Assembly: GCF_009498735.1 (NCBI RefSeq)
Contig: NZ_ML762430.1
Location: 15,869-79,868 of the forward strand
Length of the DNA: 64,000 nt
Direction of reading: 5' to 3'
Source: Gracilibacillus oryzae
GTDB taxonomy: Bacteria; Bacillota; Bacilli; Bacillales; Amphibacillaceae
Below the pieces are notes generated by a model. It had not been told where the DNA came from, searched no databases, and was given only the letters and a program-made list of their open reading frames with translations. Shown here piece after piece: positions 16,554 through 26,800 of this stretch (its first letter is position 1; each line of letters opens with the position of its first letter). The position numbers and the translations under genes were made by a program.

Positions 16554-17279
16554 TTAATCTGTAGCATAAGCAATACACCCTTCCACAAACTTCAGTACCT
16601 CATCAGGAATCGGATATAACCCCGTTTCCTCGGCCGGAAGTTTTCTTACTTCCCAGAATTTATCGATCAACTCTGCATCTCCTTGAAAAGTAATATTGGA
16701 TAATTCAGTTAACTTGGTGGCGATTTGAATGACTTCTTCTGATTGGGGCTTAATATTGTGTTCGATACACCATTCTATTTGCCGCAGTATTGAAATGTAT
16801 TGTTGTGTAGTGTCATCATTGTCACTGAGATTGGGAATCGACTCTTGTAAGATCGCCAATTCACTTTTTTGAAAATAGTCAGTCCATTTTTTAGCGCTTT
16901 TTTGTGAATTTTGAACAAGTTCGGAAACGCGCTCCCATGATAGGGAACCTTCCAAATCAATCAAATTAATTAAGGAACTAGTGTTAGAGATACTAGTTTG
17001 AAGTGTCGAGATTTGCTCTTGCAGGTAATTATAATGGGAAATGAGAATTTGTTTATAAGATAATTTAGCCAAAACACTGCGAATATCTTCTAATGGAAGA
17101 GAAAGTGATTTTAGAATTATTATTTTTTCTAATGTAAATAAATCCTCCTCTGAATAATAGCGCTTTCCACTCGCATCTTTAAAGCTTGGTGGAAGGAGAT
17201 CAATCTGATCATAATATCGCAGTGTGCGAATAGATATGTTTCGCTGTTTGGCAACTTCCCCAGTAGTCCATCGTTTCAT
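16554..17279 (-). CDS. MerR-family regulator with a TipA-like effector domain
   Basis: 241 residues. The N-terminal winged HTH is clear (WTTGEVAKQRNISIRTLRYY then DQIDLLPPSF and GKRYYSEEDL), followed by a long coiled-coil dimer helix (LQEQISTLQTSISNT). Residues 120-241 form a helical domain like TipA-S, which binds small hydrophobic or antibiotic ligands. It is divergent from the CPBP gene, and the 89-bp gap contains a dyad, so it probably controls that gene and itself. Confidence 0.85.
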   Translation of the reverse strand: MKRWTTGEVAKQRNISIRTLRYYDQIDLLPPSFKDASGKRYYSEEDLFTLEKIIILKSLSLPLEDIRSVLAKLSYKQILISHYNYLQEQISTLQTSISNTSSLINLIDLEGSLSWERVSELVQNSQKSAKKWTDYFQKSELAILQESIPNLSDNDDTTQQYISILRQIEWCIEHNIKPQSEEVIQIATKLTELSNITFQGDAELIDKFWEVRKLPAEETGLYPIPDEVLKFVEGCIAYATD

Positions 17280-17321
17280 TTTTATTCCCTCCTGAAAAAA
17301 TGTTTGCAGGTGACGTAACGT

Positions 17322-17352
17322 AATCTAATATGATTGGATTATATCATATAAT
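17322..17352. promoter_or_regulatory. Probable MerR operator and promoter of the CPBP gene
   Basis: AATCTAATATGATTGGATT (17322-17340) is an imperfect dyad centred between the divergent genes, and TATAAT lies at 17347-17352 just before the CPBP ribosome site. I do not see a clean TTGACA at the 19-20 bp spacing typical of MerR promoters, so the exact promoter is uncertain. Confidence 0.5.
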
Positions 17353-17368
17353 GGAAGAGGGATAACGT

Positions 17369-18070
17369 ATGGAAATCAATCATATGAACTGGAAAGAGCA
17401 GGATCGTTGGGGGATAAAGGAACTTATTTTATTGCTATTACTTGAATTTGTGTTTGTCATTGGTGTTATTAAACTGGTTGTTCAACCTATCTATGCTGAC
17501 TGGTTTGATGACGATCTGTATGCAGGAACATTAATGGGCTTAACGATCGCCATAACGTTACTATTAGGCGTTTATTTTATTGCGATCAGACCAAAAGGAC
17601 TTTCATGGAGTGAAGTAGGGCTAAGACCATTCAGGGCAAACGATTGGAAATTGATTTTTATATCCTCAGTTGCCGTAATGGTTGGTGGCGTCATTCTTAT
17701 TGTGCTTACTAGTTTTATAGGGAATACCTGGGAGAACAGCAAAACAGATGCCATTCAACAGAACGTGAGTGTCATCACGGTTCTTATCGCCTTTATCTCA
17801 GCTGCTGTTATTTCACCAATATATGAGGAAATCTTTTATCGAGGCTTCCTGTACCGCTGGTTCCGTACACGGTTAGGATTCACAGGCGCTATTTTACTCA
17901 GCTCGTTAATTTTTACCATCGTTCACATTCCAACTTACAATGTCATGCCAGTCAATTTCTTTAGTGCTGTTATTTTTGCTTATGCATATGAGCGGACTAA
18001 TTCGATCATACCATCGATCATTATTCATGGTTTAACCAATGGTGTTATGGTACTTTTAACCATTTTGTGA
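17369..18070 (+). CDS. CPBP-family intramembrane glutamic protease
   Basis: 233 residues and about seven hydrophobic segments. The abortive-infection (CPBP) motifs are present: Glu153-Glu154-xxx-Arg158 in IYEEIFYRGFLYRWF, His in FTIVHIPTY, and His in IIIHGLTNG. Family members cleave membrane substrates or process peptides; in Gram-positive bacteria some provide bacteriocin self-immunity. The divergent MerR/TipA-type gene suggests ligand-induced expression. Confidence 0.85.
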   Translation: MEINHMNWKEQDRWGIKELILLLLLEFVFVIGVIKLVVQPIYADWFDDDLYAGTLMGLTIAITLLLGVYFIAIRPKGLSWSEVGLRPFRANDWKLIFISSVAVMVGGVILIVLTSFIGNTWENSKTDAIQQNVSVITVLIAFISAAVISPIYEEIFYRGFLYRWFRTRLGFTGAILLSSLIFTIVHIPTYNVMPVNFFSAVIFAYAYERTNSIIPSIIIHGLTNGVMVLLTIL

Positions 18071-18116
18071 TAAATATAGAGTATATAAATGATTACAGAA
18101 TTGGGAGGTGGGTATT

Positions 18117-18620
18117 TTGCATGATAATACAAAACTACCTTTGTTCATTATAACTGGTGCCAGCGGAACGGGGAAAACCACAGCAGTTCCAGCTATTCGC
18201 AAGCTTATGCCAGCCTTTGACGTGATTGATATTGATGTAATATACAAAGATGTTGGGGACTGGCAAAAACTGAAAAATATCTGGTTAACTGTTGCAAGTG
18301 AGATAGCAAAAAGTGGTCGAATGACTATTCTGTGCGGTACCATAATGCCGTGGGATGTAGAAAAGTGTGATAATTATAGCTGTTTTAGCAATATTTATTA
18401 CATAAACTTGCATTGTGATGATAAAACAAGAGAAAATCGGTTAAAAGAGAGAGGCTGGAGCATGGAACTAATTCATGAACATAAGGAGTTTGCGAAATGG
18501 TTAACAGAAAATGCAGACAAGGCTTATTATCCAGCTATGCCTACCATTAATACTACTGAAAATAGCCCGGAGGAAGTGGCACTTAAGATAAAAGAGTGGA
18601 TCTTAGACTATACAAAATAA
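18117..18620 (+). CDS. P-loop nucleotide kinase-like protein (AAA_33 type)
   Basis: 167 residues from TTG 18117, chosen because GGGAGGTG lies 7 nt upstream; GTG 18108 would overlap the ribosome site. Walker A is ITGASGTGKTTAV, an acidic strand DVIDIDVIYKD follows, and RENRLKERGWS gives the lid arginines. This resembles small kinases of the shikimate/gluconate-kinase-like class with unknown substrate. Cytoplasmic, single gene. Confidence 0.7.
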   Translation: MHDNTKLPLFIITGASGTGKTTAVPAIRKLMPAFDVIDIDVIYKDVGDWQKLKNIWLTVASEIAKSGRMTILCGTIMPWDVEKCDNYSCFSNIYYINLHCDDKTRENRLKERGWSMELIHEHKEFAKWLTENADKAYYPAMPTINTTENSPEEVALKIKEWILDYTK

Positions 18621-18685
18621 CTGGGCAGATATGCTGATTCCCAAATAAGAAAACAAATGGATTTCCTCAGAGGGGAAGTGATAAG

Positions 18686-19186
18686 ATGAATACGTTCTAT
18701 TACACCAGCCCGATACTGGGTTTTCTTCGACAGCACATCAGAAATGAAGAGAATGGCAAAATAGTAACTGTTCAAACGAAAATAAGATTTCGGCCAAGTT
18801 ACAAGTTTTATCGCAGCTCAGAATTATTGTATAGAGCAACGATTAGAAATACAGCAATTCCAAAAAAATTTCAGTTTGACATTACTGATCCCCATGAAAA
18901 TCATCTAGCAACCATTCGTAACATTCCTATTACGAAAAAAAGCACCGTATTCAGCGAATACTCTCTCGCGATGAAAAATGATGTCTTACATATAAAATTT
19001 GCTATGGCGCATAAGTCTTTTACAATTCAAGATTCTGACCAAAGAGTAATTGTTCAAGGCAGTTTGGTATCCTCGCTTTTAAGCAAGCTGATAAATTATA
19101 AGAAGTACAAAGTCGACATACATGAAAATATAATTCCGAATGAACTGTGGATGGCCATTGTGACAGGGATTTTTGCGCTTGAATAA
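18686..19186 (+). CDS. Tubby/LURP-one-like domain protein
   Basis: 166 residues without signal or membrane segments, made of regular beta-strands. The middle reads FQFDITDPHENHLATI and FTIQDSDQRVIVQGS, the paired strand pattern of LURP-one-related (tubby C-terminal-like) domains, often annotated as phospholipid-scramblase-like in bacteria. The assignment rests on pattern only. AGGGGAAG precedes the ATG. Confidence 0.45.
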   Translation: MNTFYYTSPILGFLRQHIRNEENGKIVTVQTKIRFRPSYKFYRSSELLYRATIRNTAIPKKFQFDITDPHENHLATIRNIPITKKSTVFSEYSLAMKNDVLHIKFAMAHKSFTIQDSDQRVIVQGSLVSSLLSKLINYKKYKVDIHENIIPNELWMAIVTGIFALE

Positions 19187-19230
19187 GCGGAGGCTTTTAA
19201 AAAAAAGAATCACCATAAAAAATAAACATA

Positions 19231-19265
19231 GAAAAAAAAGTCCTCCTCTTATTCAGAAGGACTTT
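19231..19265 (-). terminator. Terminator of the SMR gene
   Basis: On the minus strand AAGTCCT / AGGACTT (19258-19264 with 19238-19244) is followed by TTTTTTTT. The SMR stop codon lies inside the loop. Oppositely, AATAAG-GGAGG from the preceding + gene can pair with the same region, so it may act in both directions. Confidence 0.75.
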
Positions 19266-19638
19266 CTATTTTTTTAGTGCTTGCAGATGCTTCGCTTGTC
19301 TCGTGTTCTGCATCTCCATGTCCAGGTCCATACAGATTTAATATCACCACACCTGCCAGAATCAATATTATCCCTGCAACACTTGCCATGTTAATTTTTT
19401 CTTTCCAGATTAAAACAGAAATAATCGTTGTTGCGACAATCCCGATCCCTGACCAGATCGCATACGCAGTATTTAAAGGAATGGTTTTCAGTGACAGTGA
19501 CAAGAAGAAAAAACAGGCAATGAACGCAACGATAACTCCAATTGTAGGATAAAGTTTGGAAAATCCTTCCGATGCTTTTAGCAAAGAAGATCCAATCAGT
19601 TCGCCGATGATGGCTAATAATAAATATAGATATGACAT
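19249..19638 (-). CDS. Small multidrug resistance (SMR) transporter
   Basis: 129 residues, four transmembrane helices. The essential Glu13 lies in LLLAIIGELIGSSLLKASEG, and the loop-2/helix-3 signature AYAIWSGIGIVATTIISVLI is present. It should exchange protons for lipophilic cations or guanidinium-type compounds as a dimer. The C-terminal tail of about 25 residues (GHGDAEHETSEASASTKK) is longer than usual and polar. A second, broken SMR pair lies at 53975-54640. Confidence 0.9.
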   Translation of the reverse strand: MSYLYLLLAIIGELIGSSLLKASEGFSKLYPTIGVIVAFIACFFFLSLSLKTIPLNTAYAIWSGIGIVATTIISVLIWKEKINMASVAGIILILAGVVILNLYGPGHGDAEHETSEASASTKKIESPSE

Positions 19639-19879
19639 GCATGCTCCTGAATTGTGTTCATCAAATATCTGTATTTTCTCCTCTTTTTATATTTTCTGCA
19701 AGTAAAATCCACTGATAGCAAAATGGATTCTCTTTAACTTCGATAAAATCGCTATTTATATTTTAGTTAAACCGATTCGAATTTAAAAAAACCATTAACA
19801 CAAAAAGGAAAATAGTGTTAAAATCAAAGTGACGTTGCAACAATAATAGATTGGTATGCGTAATTAAAAGGGCTTATCT

Positions 19880-20314
19880 ATGGCTATCTGTTTTCTTACA
19901 TATCATTTTCTCCTATCTAGTGGTGGGGAATATGCTGGAGTTCGGGTTATTACAAACTTTACACTTCATTACTTGATACTAGTCTTCGTCTTTATAAATT
20001 GGATCATTTTTGAAGTTAAGAAAAGCTACACCTGCAAGTTCATCTTTTTATGGATGATTTATCCAATACTTTATTGTGTTATTTCCTGCTTAAGAGGATT
20101 GTTTGATGGATATTATCCGTATTTCTTTTTTAATCCGAATGGGGAAATTCCAGCAGGTGTGGGCAGTTATACGAATGTCGCATTGTTTATCGCTGCATTT
20201 TTAATCGTTTACCTCATCCTAAGCTCCTTATTAATCCTATTGAACAGATTATTTCTCCATAAAAAAATGAACTCTTCATCTGAACATGATGTAAGGGATA
20301 CAAAATTGCTCTAA
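19880..20314 (+). CDS. Pr6Pr-like membrane protein, N-terminally short
   Basis: 144 residues with four hydrophobic helices. FLWMIYPILYCVISCLRGLF followed by DGYYPYFFFNPN matches the Pr6Pr family core. Members are usually about 200 residues; here the first one or two helices are missing and the ATG (behind AAAAGGG) begins inside the expected domain, so this may be a truncated gene. It is followed closely by another small membrane gene. Confidence 0.5.
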   Translation: MAICFLTYHFLLSSGGEYAGVRVITNFTLHYLILVFVFINWIIFEVKKSYTCKFIFLWMIYPILYCVISCLRGLFDGYYPYFFFNPNGEIPAGVGSYTNVALFIAAFLIVYLILSSLLILLNRLFLHKKMNSSSEHDVRDTKLL

Positions 20315-20333
20315 TTAAAAAGAGGTGGTTATC

Positions 20334-20591
20334 ATGGACAGACTAACACTTTTAGGCGGAACATTAATAATTTCAGGGACTATCTTATTCGGAATGGTTC
20401 ATCTCGCGATCGCACTATATGTTCCGAGTGTGCAGGGATGGGAAACGTCAGAAATATTTCAGCAAGCAAGGAATAATATTCTATTAAATGTCCCTTATTT
20501 CTTAAGTATTATTTTTATTGTTGGGGGATTTCTACTTGTCCTAAGAAAAGAGCTTAAAGTGTTTATCAATTTTTTAACAGGTGGAAAGTAA
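20334..20591 (+). CDS. Small two-helix membrane protein
   Basis: 85 residues from ATG 20334 (AAAGAGGTGG upstream). Two hydrophobic helices, LLGGTLIISGTILFGMVHLA and VPYFLSIIFIVGGFLLVL, flank a polar loop. The gap of 19 bases from the previous stop suggests co-transcription. Family not recognised. Confidence 0.55.
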   Translation: MDRLTLLGGTLIISGTILFGMVHLAIALYVPSVQGWETSEIFQQARNNILLNVPYFLSIIFIVGGFLLVLRKELKVFINFLTGGK

Positions 20592-20761
20592 TGTTTTAGA
20601 TCATGGGCACATCCAAAGATTTATTCCCTGGTCTCCAACTGTGCCTATGTTTCAATTCAAGAAAAATGGTTGCGCTTCCAATGAAAATATTGTATATTAT
20701 TTAGAGAAAACGATTGCGCTATTTTAATAAGAAAATGGAGCGATATTTTTTTAGATAATAA

Positions 20762-20775
20762 TGCAAACGCTTGCA
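20762..20775 (+). promoter_or_regulatory. cre-like CcpA site upstream of the amylopullulanase gene
   Basis: TGCAAACGCTTGCA fits the catabolite-responsive element pattern TGnAAnCGnTTnCA at every fixed position. It lies about 58-71 bp before the start codon, in the promoter region. A second, weaker match (GAAAACGATTGCG) is at 20705-20717. CcpA-mediated glucose repression of a starch-degrading enzyme is the expected logic; a MalR/AmyR-type LacI regulator could use the same sites. Confidence 0.7.
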
Positions 20776-20832
20776 CAAAATTGCATTATTGTTGCATGTA
20801 AGTTGCACTATCAATTTAAAGGAGGGAGCATG

Positions 20833-23800
20833 ATGATAAACAAAAAAGGAAAGAAGCCTGTCATTTTGATGATGATAGCCATAATGTTTTTCAGTTTGTT
20901 TACAAGTATAGCACCTATTGGTTCAGTAAAAGCAGCAGAAGAGGTTGAACTAGATCAAATAGCAGAAAATGAAATAAGGATTCATTATGATATCGGTGAT
21001 TATAATTTCTCTGATATTGGTGCATGGTTATGGGGAGATGTAACAAACCCTTCCGATGAAGTAAGTGATTGGCCAAATGGTACTTGGTTTGAAGAGGGTG
21101 GAACAGATCAATATGGCGCATATATTGATGTGGCAGTAAATGAAAATGCCCAAAATATCGGATTGAAAATTAATAATCGTGCAGGAGAAGGTCTAACGGA
21201 TGATATTTCTATTGATATATTGTCTGAACAAATGAATGAGGTATGGCTTACAACCGATGGACAAGTATATTATTATGAGCCAAAGGAATTCGAAGAGAAT
21301 ATAATTCGAGTACACTTCCAAACAGATTCGGAATCCTACCAACCGTGGGGCGTCTGGTCATGGGGAGATGTAGCAACAGAATTAACAGACTGGCCTGCTG
21401 ATGCCCATCCTTTCTCTGATGAACAAGTTGGAAAGCATGGGGCATATGTCGACATTCCTTTAAAAGAAAATCCTGGTTCTATTGGATTTACACTTGTGGA
21501 ACGAATTGAAAACGGACAGCAGACGAAGGATTTAAGTTTTACTGATCTGGAAAATCATCGTCAAATTTTCTTGAAAGATGGTGAGGAAACAGTATATACC
21601 AACCCGTATTATGTTGCGACGAAGGCAGAAGAAGAGTTGCCTGAAGAACATGAGGGGGAAGCAGAGATTAGTGTCGAAGGATCCGTGAATCGCAGTTTTA
21701 CGTATAACGATCATGCGGTACTATCTGTGAATATTACTAATCATTCAGAACTTAATATTCAATCCATTTATGCAGATACGACGGCATTGGGCGGAAAAGA
21801 ACGCTTGCCAATTTCACCGGAATTAAATGAAATGACTCTATCAGTACGTCATGATATAGAACCAGGAAACAAAACGATTCCAGTTACTGTAGTTGATGAA
21901 CAAGGTGGGACTTATTCGACCAATGTGACGGCAACTGTCGCACCTAGAGAAGTGAGTGAAACAACGACAGATTGGGACGAATCGATTATTTATTTTATGC
22001 TGACAGACCGTTTCTATGATGGTGACCCATCAAACAATGACCCGTATGGATTAAATTATAGTAGTTATGATAACCAGCGAGGAACCTATCAAGGCGGCGA
22101 TTTTAAAGGTGTTATGGAAAAACTAGACTATCTTGATCAATTAGGTGTAAACACGATCTGGATTACACCAATCGTAGAAAATATTGGTTATGATGTGAAT
22201 TATAATGCAGCAGAAGGTTCATATTTTGCTTATCACGGTTATTGGGCAGAAGATTTTGAAAAACTGAACCCGCATTTAGGTACGTTAGAGGAATTTCATC
22301 AGTTAATTGATGCAGCTGCTGAAAGAGATATAAAAATAATGGCAGATGTTGTCTTAAATCATGGTGGTTACGGTTTGAATCAGTCGGAAACCAATCCACC
22401 AGCTGGATATCCAACAGCAGAAGAGCGCGGACGTTTTGACGGGATGTTTAGAGAGCAAGCAGGATCTAATGATGAAACGATGTCATTGTCCGGCCTGCCA
22501 GATTTTGAAACAGAAGTAGCCGAAGTGCGTAATCAATTAGTAGAATGGCAAAAAAATTGGATCGAAAAATCAACTACAAAAAATGGGAATTCATTAGCTT
22601 ATTATCGTGTCGATACGGTAAAACATGTAGATGATACTACTTGGCAACATTTCCGTAACGAATTAACAAAAGCAAAGCCGGATTTCCAATTAATTGGAGA
22701 AGCTTGGGGAGCTGGAAAGTCTGATGATCAAGGGTACCTGAAGTCTGGTATGATGAATTCCTTATTAGACTTTGAGTTTAAGGCAACCGCAACAAGTTTT
22801 GTCAATGGTAACCTGGAAGGAGCGAACCAGGCATTAATCGATAGAAACACCACCATCGATAATACCGCCTTACTTGGTCAATTTTTAGGCAGTCACGATG
22901 AGGATGGCTTTTTGCACAGTCTTAATGGTGATGAAGGGAAATATAAAGTTGCAGCTACGTTGCAAATGACAGCCAAAGGGCAGCCTGTCATCTATTATGG
23001 GGAAGAGTTAGGGCAAAGTGGGGCAAATAACTGGCCATTATATGACAATCGTTATAATTTTGCTTGGGATCAAGCAGAAAATAATGATATGTTCACACAT
23101 TATCAGAAAAACTTAGATTTTCGTAAAAAATTTTCAGATATTTTTGCAAAAGGTCTAAGAAAAACCGTGGCAGGTTCTGATCAAGATCATTTCTTGTTAG
23201 TGGAACGAAATTTTCAAAATGATAGGGTATATATCGGATTAAATGTAGCTGATACAAAACAAACTATTAGCGTGAAAGTGGATAATCAAGCGGCTGTCAT
23301 TACAGATCATTATGCGAATAAAACATACCAAGCAACTGAAAATGAAGTGGGTGAATATGTTATTGCCATCGAATTACCGGCTAAAACGGATGGTGGTACC
23401 GGGCTATTAACAATTTCAGAAGGCTCTATTTTATCAGGAGAGAGTAGTGATGATGTGCCTAGCACGCCAGAAGCAGGAGAAATTCCAGAAGGCCATCTGC
23501 GTGTCCATTTCCCTGCAAATAATAATATGGATGAATTAGGATTATGGATATGGGAGGATGTGGCAACCCCTTCAGAGACTGTTGGTGCTTGGCCAAGCGC
23601 AGCATTAAACTTTAAAGAAGAAAATAAAACCGATTATGGACATTATGTTGATGTGGAATTAACGGAAAACGCAAAAATGGTAGGGATGTTACTTTTAAAT
23701 CATGCAACTGGCGAAAATTTATCTGGTGATTTATTTGCTGACATCCTAGCACCTGAAATGAACCAAGTTTGGATCACAGAAGATTATAAGACTTATCCTT

Positions 23801-26800
23801 ATCGGCCTTTAAGTAATAAAGACGGAAAGATAAGAGTGAATTTCTATCAGGAAGAGGCATCTTATAATAATTTTGGTCTTTGGGCATGGGGAGACGTGAG
23901 ACAACCAACTGCGAATTGGCCAGATGGTGCTCATTATTTATCAGACAATCGTCTTGGTTTGAAAGGATCGTACTTTGATCTTCCATTAGTTGAGAATCCA
24001 AGCCAAATTAACTTCTTATTTTTAAACAAAGAAACAAATTGGCAGTCAGGAGATTTATCTTTTTCTGCATTTGACAAACATACACAAGTTTTTGTTCGAG
24101 AAGGGGATGACCAAGTGTATACGAATCCATACTTTGTCAAAGAAGAAGGACTAGTAAAAGGAGAAATTATCTCAAATAAAAAGATCGAACTCGGTTACAC
24201 TTCAGTAGCAGGGCTAACGGATGAAACGCTTCTTGAAGAGATTGCAGTGACAGATAACGAAGGCAAAACATTAACACTGGATTCTGTTACCATTTCTGAA
24301 GAGGATCAAATAGTAATGCTGCATGGTACATTCGATTTAGACAAAGCACCTTTTACTATTACCCATAATGGCAGGAAAGCAACTGCTTCCATTGGTTGGC
24401 GATTAAAAGATGAAATGTATGGTTATGAAGGAAAATTGGGGCTTGAAGTACATGATGCTTCAAACGCTGCATTAAGATTATGGTCACCAAGTGCTGACAA
24501 TGTTTCGGTAGTTTTATATGACAAAAATGATCCAAACAAGATAATTAAAGAAGATATAGAAATGATAAGAGGGGATAAAGGAGTATGGCAAGTTGATCTA
24601 AATCAAGAAACCACAGGCTTAAATAATCTATTAGGCTATTATTATCATTTTGCCATTGAACGTGAAGGGGAAACAGTTCTTGCATTAGATCCATATGCAA
24701 AATCAATGGCAGAATGGACGAATGATAATCCGGAAAATAAGGTTGGAAAGGCAGCTATCGTTGATCCAAGTCAAATTGGGCCAGAGCTGGATTATGCAAA
24801 GATTGATAATTTTGAAAAACCTGAAGATGCTATAATCTATGAGGTGCATGTTCGAGATTTCACTTCTGACCCATCAATTGACGAAGAATTAGAGGCACAA
24901 TTCGGGACATTTTCCTCTTTTGTGGAAAAGCTAGATTATATAGAAGATTTAGGTGTTACCCATATTCAATTACTACCAGTTATGAGTTATTATTTTGCAA
25001 ATGAAATGAATAATGAGGAACGTTTGCTAGACTACTCTTCTACTGATACTAATTATAACTGGGGCTATGATCCACAGAGTTATTTCTCATTAACAGGGAT
25101 GTATTCGGAAGATCCAACCGACCCTGCGAAGCGAATTGAGGAATTTAAAAATTTAATCCAAGAAATTCACCGTCGTGACATGGGAGTAATTTTAGACGTT
25201 GTTTACAACCACACGGCACAAACTCATATTTTTGAAGACTTAGAACCAAATTACTATCACTTTATGAATGCAGATGGAACACCGCGTGAAAGCTTTGGTG
25301 GTGGACGACTAGGCACAACTCATAAAATGGCTAGACGTATCTTGGTAGATTCTATTAAATATTGGGTGGACGAATTTAAGGTCGATGGATTTCGTTTTGA
25401 TATGATGGGAGACCATGATGCCGAAAGTATTCAAATGGCATATGATGAAGCGAAAAAATTGAATCCAAACATTGTGATGATAGGAGAAGGCTGGCGAACT
25501 TTTGCAGGAGATGAGAATTATCCAGATGTACAACCAGCAGATCAGGACTGGATGCAAGAGACAGACAGTGTTGCTTCTTTCTCAGATGAATTTCGTAATG
25601 AATTAAAGTCTGGTTTTGGCAGTGAAGGACAGCCACGTTTTATTACAGGTGGGGCAAGAGATATTCAAACTATCTTCAACAATATAACTGCAGACCCTGG
25701 TAATTTTAAGGCGGATGACCCGGGAGATGTTGTATCATATATTTCAGCACATGATAATTTAACCTTACATGATGTGATTTCACAATCGATTAAAAAAGAT
25801 CCAAAAGATCATAAAGAAGAAATTCACAAACGAATTCGCTTAGGAAATTTGATGGTCTTAACATCACAAGGGACTTCATTTATCCATGCTGGTCAGGAAT
25901 ATGGTCGTACCAAGCAATTCAGACATGAGGATTATAAGGGGGAAGCAGCAGAAGCACCATATAAATCAACATTCTTAACAGATGGAAATGGGAATCCTTT
26001 TGAGTATCCATATTTCATTCATGATTCCTATGATTCTACTGATGCTATTAATATGTTTGATTGGGAAAAAGCAACAAACGAAGCAGCTTTTCCAGTAGAA
26101 ACTACAACGAGAACTTATACAAAAGGATTGATAGAGTTAAGACGCTCAACTGATGCATTCCATCTTGCAACAAAACAAGATATCGAAGCAAAAGTGAAAT
26201 TATTAGATATTCCAGAAATTAAGAAAGAAGATCTTGTTATTGCTTATCAGTCAGAAGATTCTCAGTCGAAAGAAGAATATTTTGTATTTATAAATGCGGA
26301 TAATCAAACAAGAACACTATCATTAAAGGAAAATCTTACAAACGGAGAAGTAGTTGTAGCAGGAGAAAAAGCAGGTATTCAAGCCATTTCTGATCCCCAG
26401 GGGGTTAAGCTGACTAAAGAATCAATTGAAATTGCACCATTATCCTCTGTTGTCATTCGATTACATGATGAGACAGACGAGAATAATACAGACACAGACC
26501 AGCCTGACAATGATGATAGTAATTCTAATAATGATAGTAATACTGATAATGATAGTAATTCTGATGCTTCGGATCCAGATTCAGAAAATGAAGAGCAAGA
26601 AGATACACCTTCTGCAAATGTTGGAACTGTCGTTGTAGACCGGGAGGCAATAGAAGTAAACGAAGACACAGACGAAGATGGGAAAGCCGTTTCGACGGTA
26701 ACTTTACAACCAGAAAAAATATTGAAGCAAATTGAAAGAAGTTCCAACCTGGAGCGAGTAAAGATTAAGCTTGATCAGCCTTCAGCATCTCGATCTGTTA

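Noticed and set aside
26426-26747. Low-complexity frames antisense or out of frame to the amylopullulanase linker
   Set aside because: They follow from the GAT/AAT-rich linker codons and represent no separate gene.
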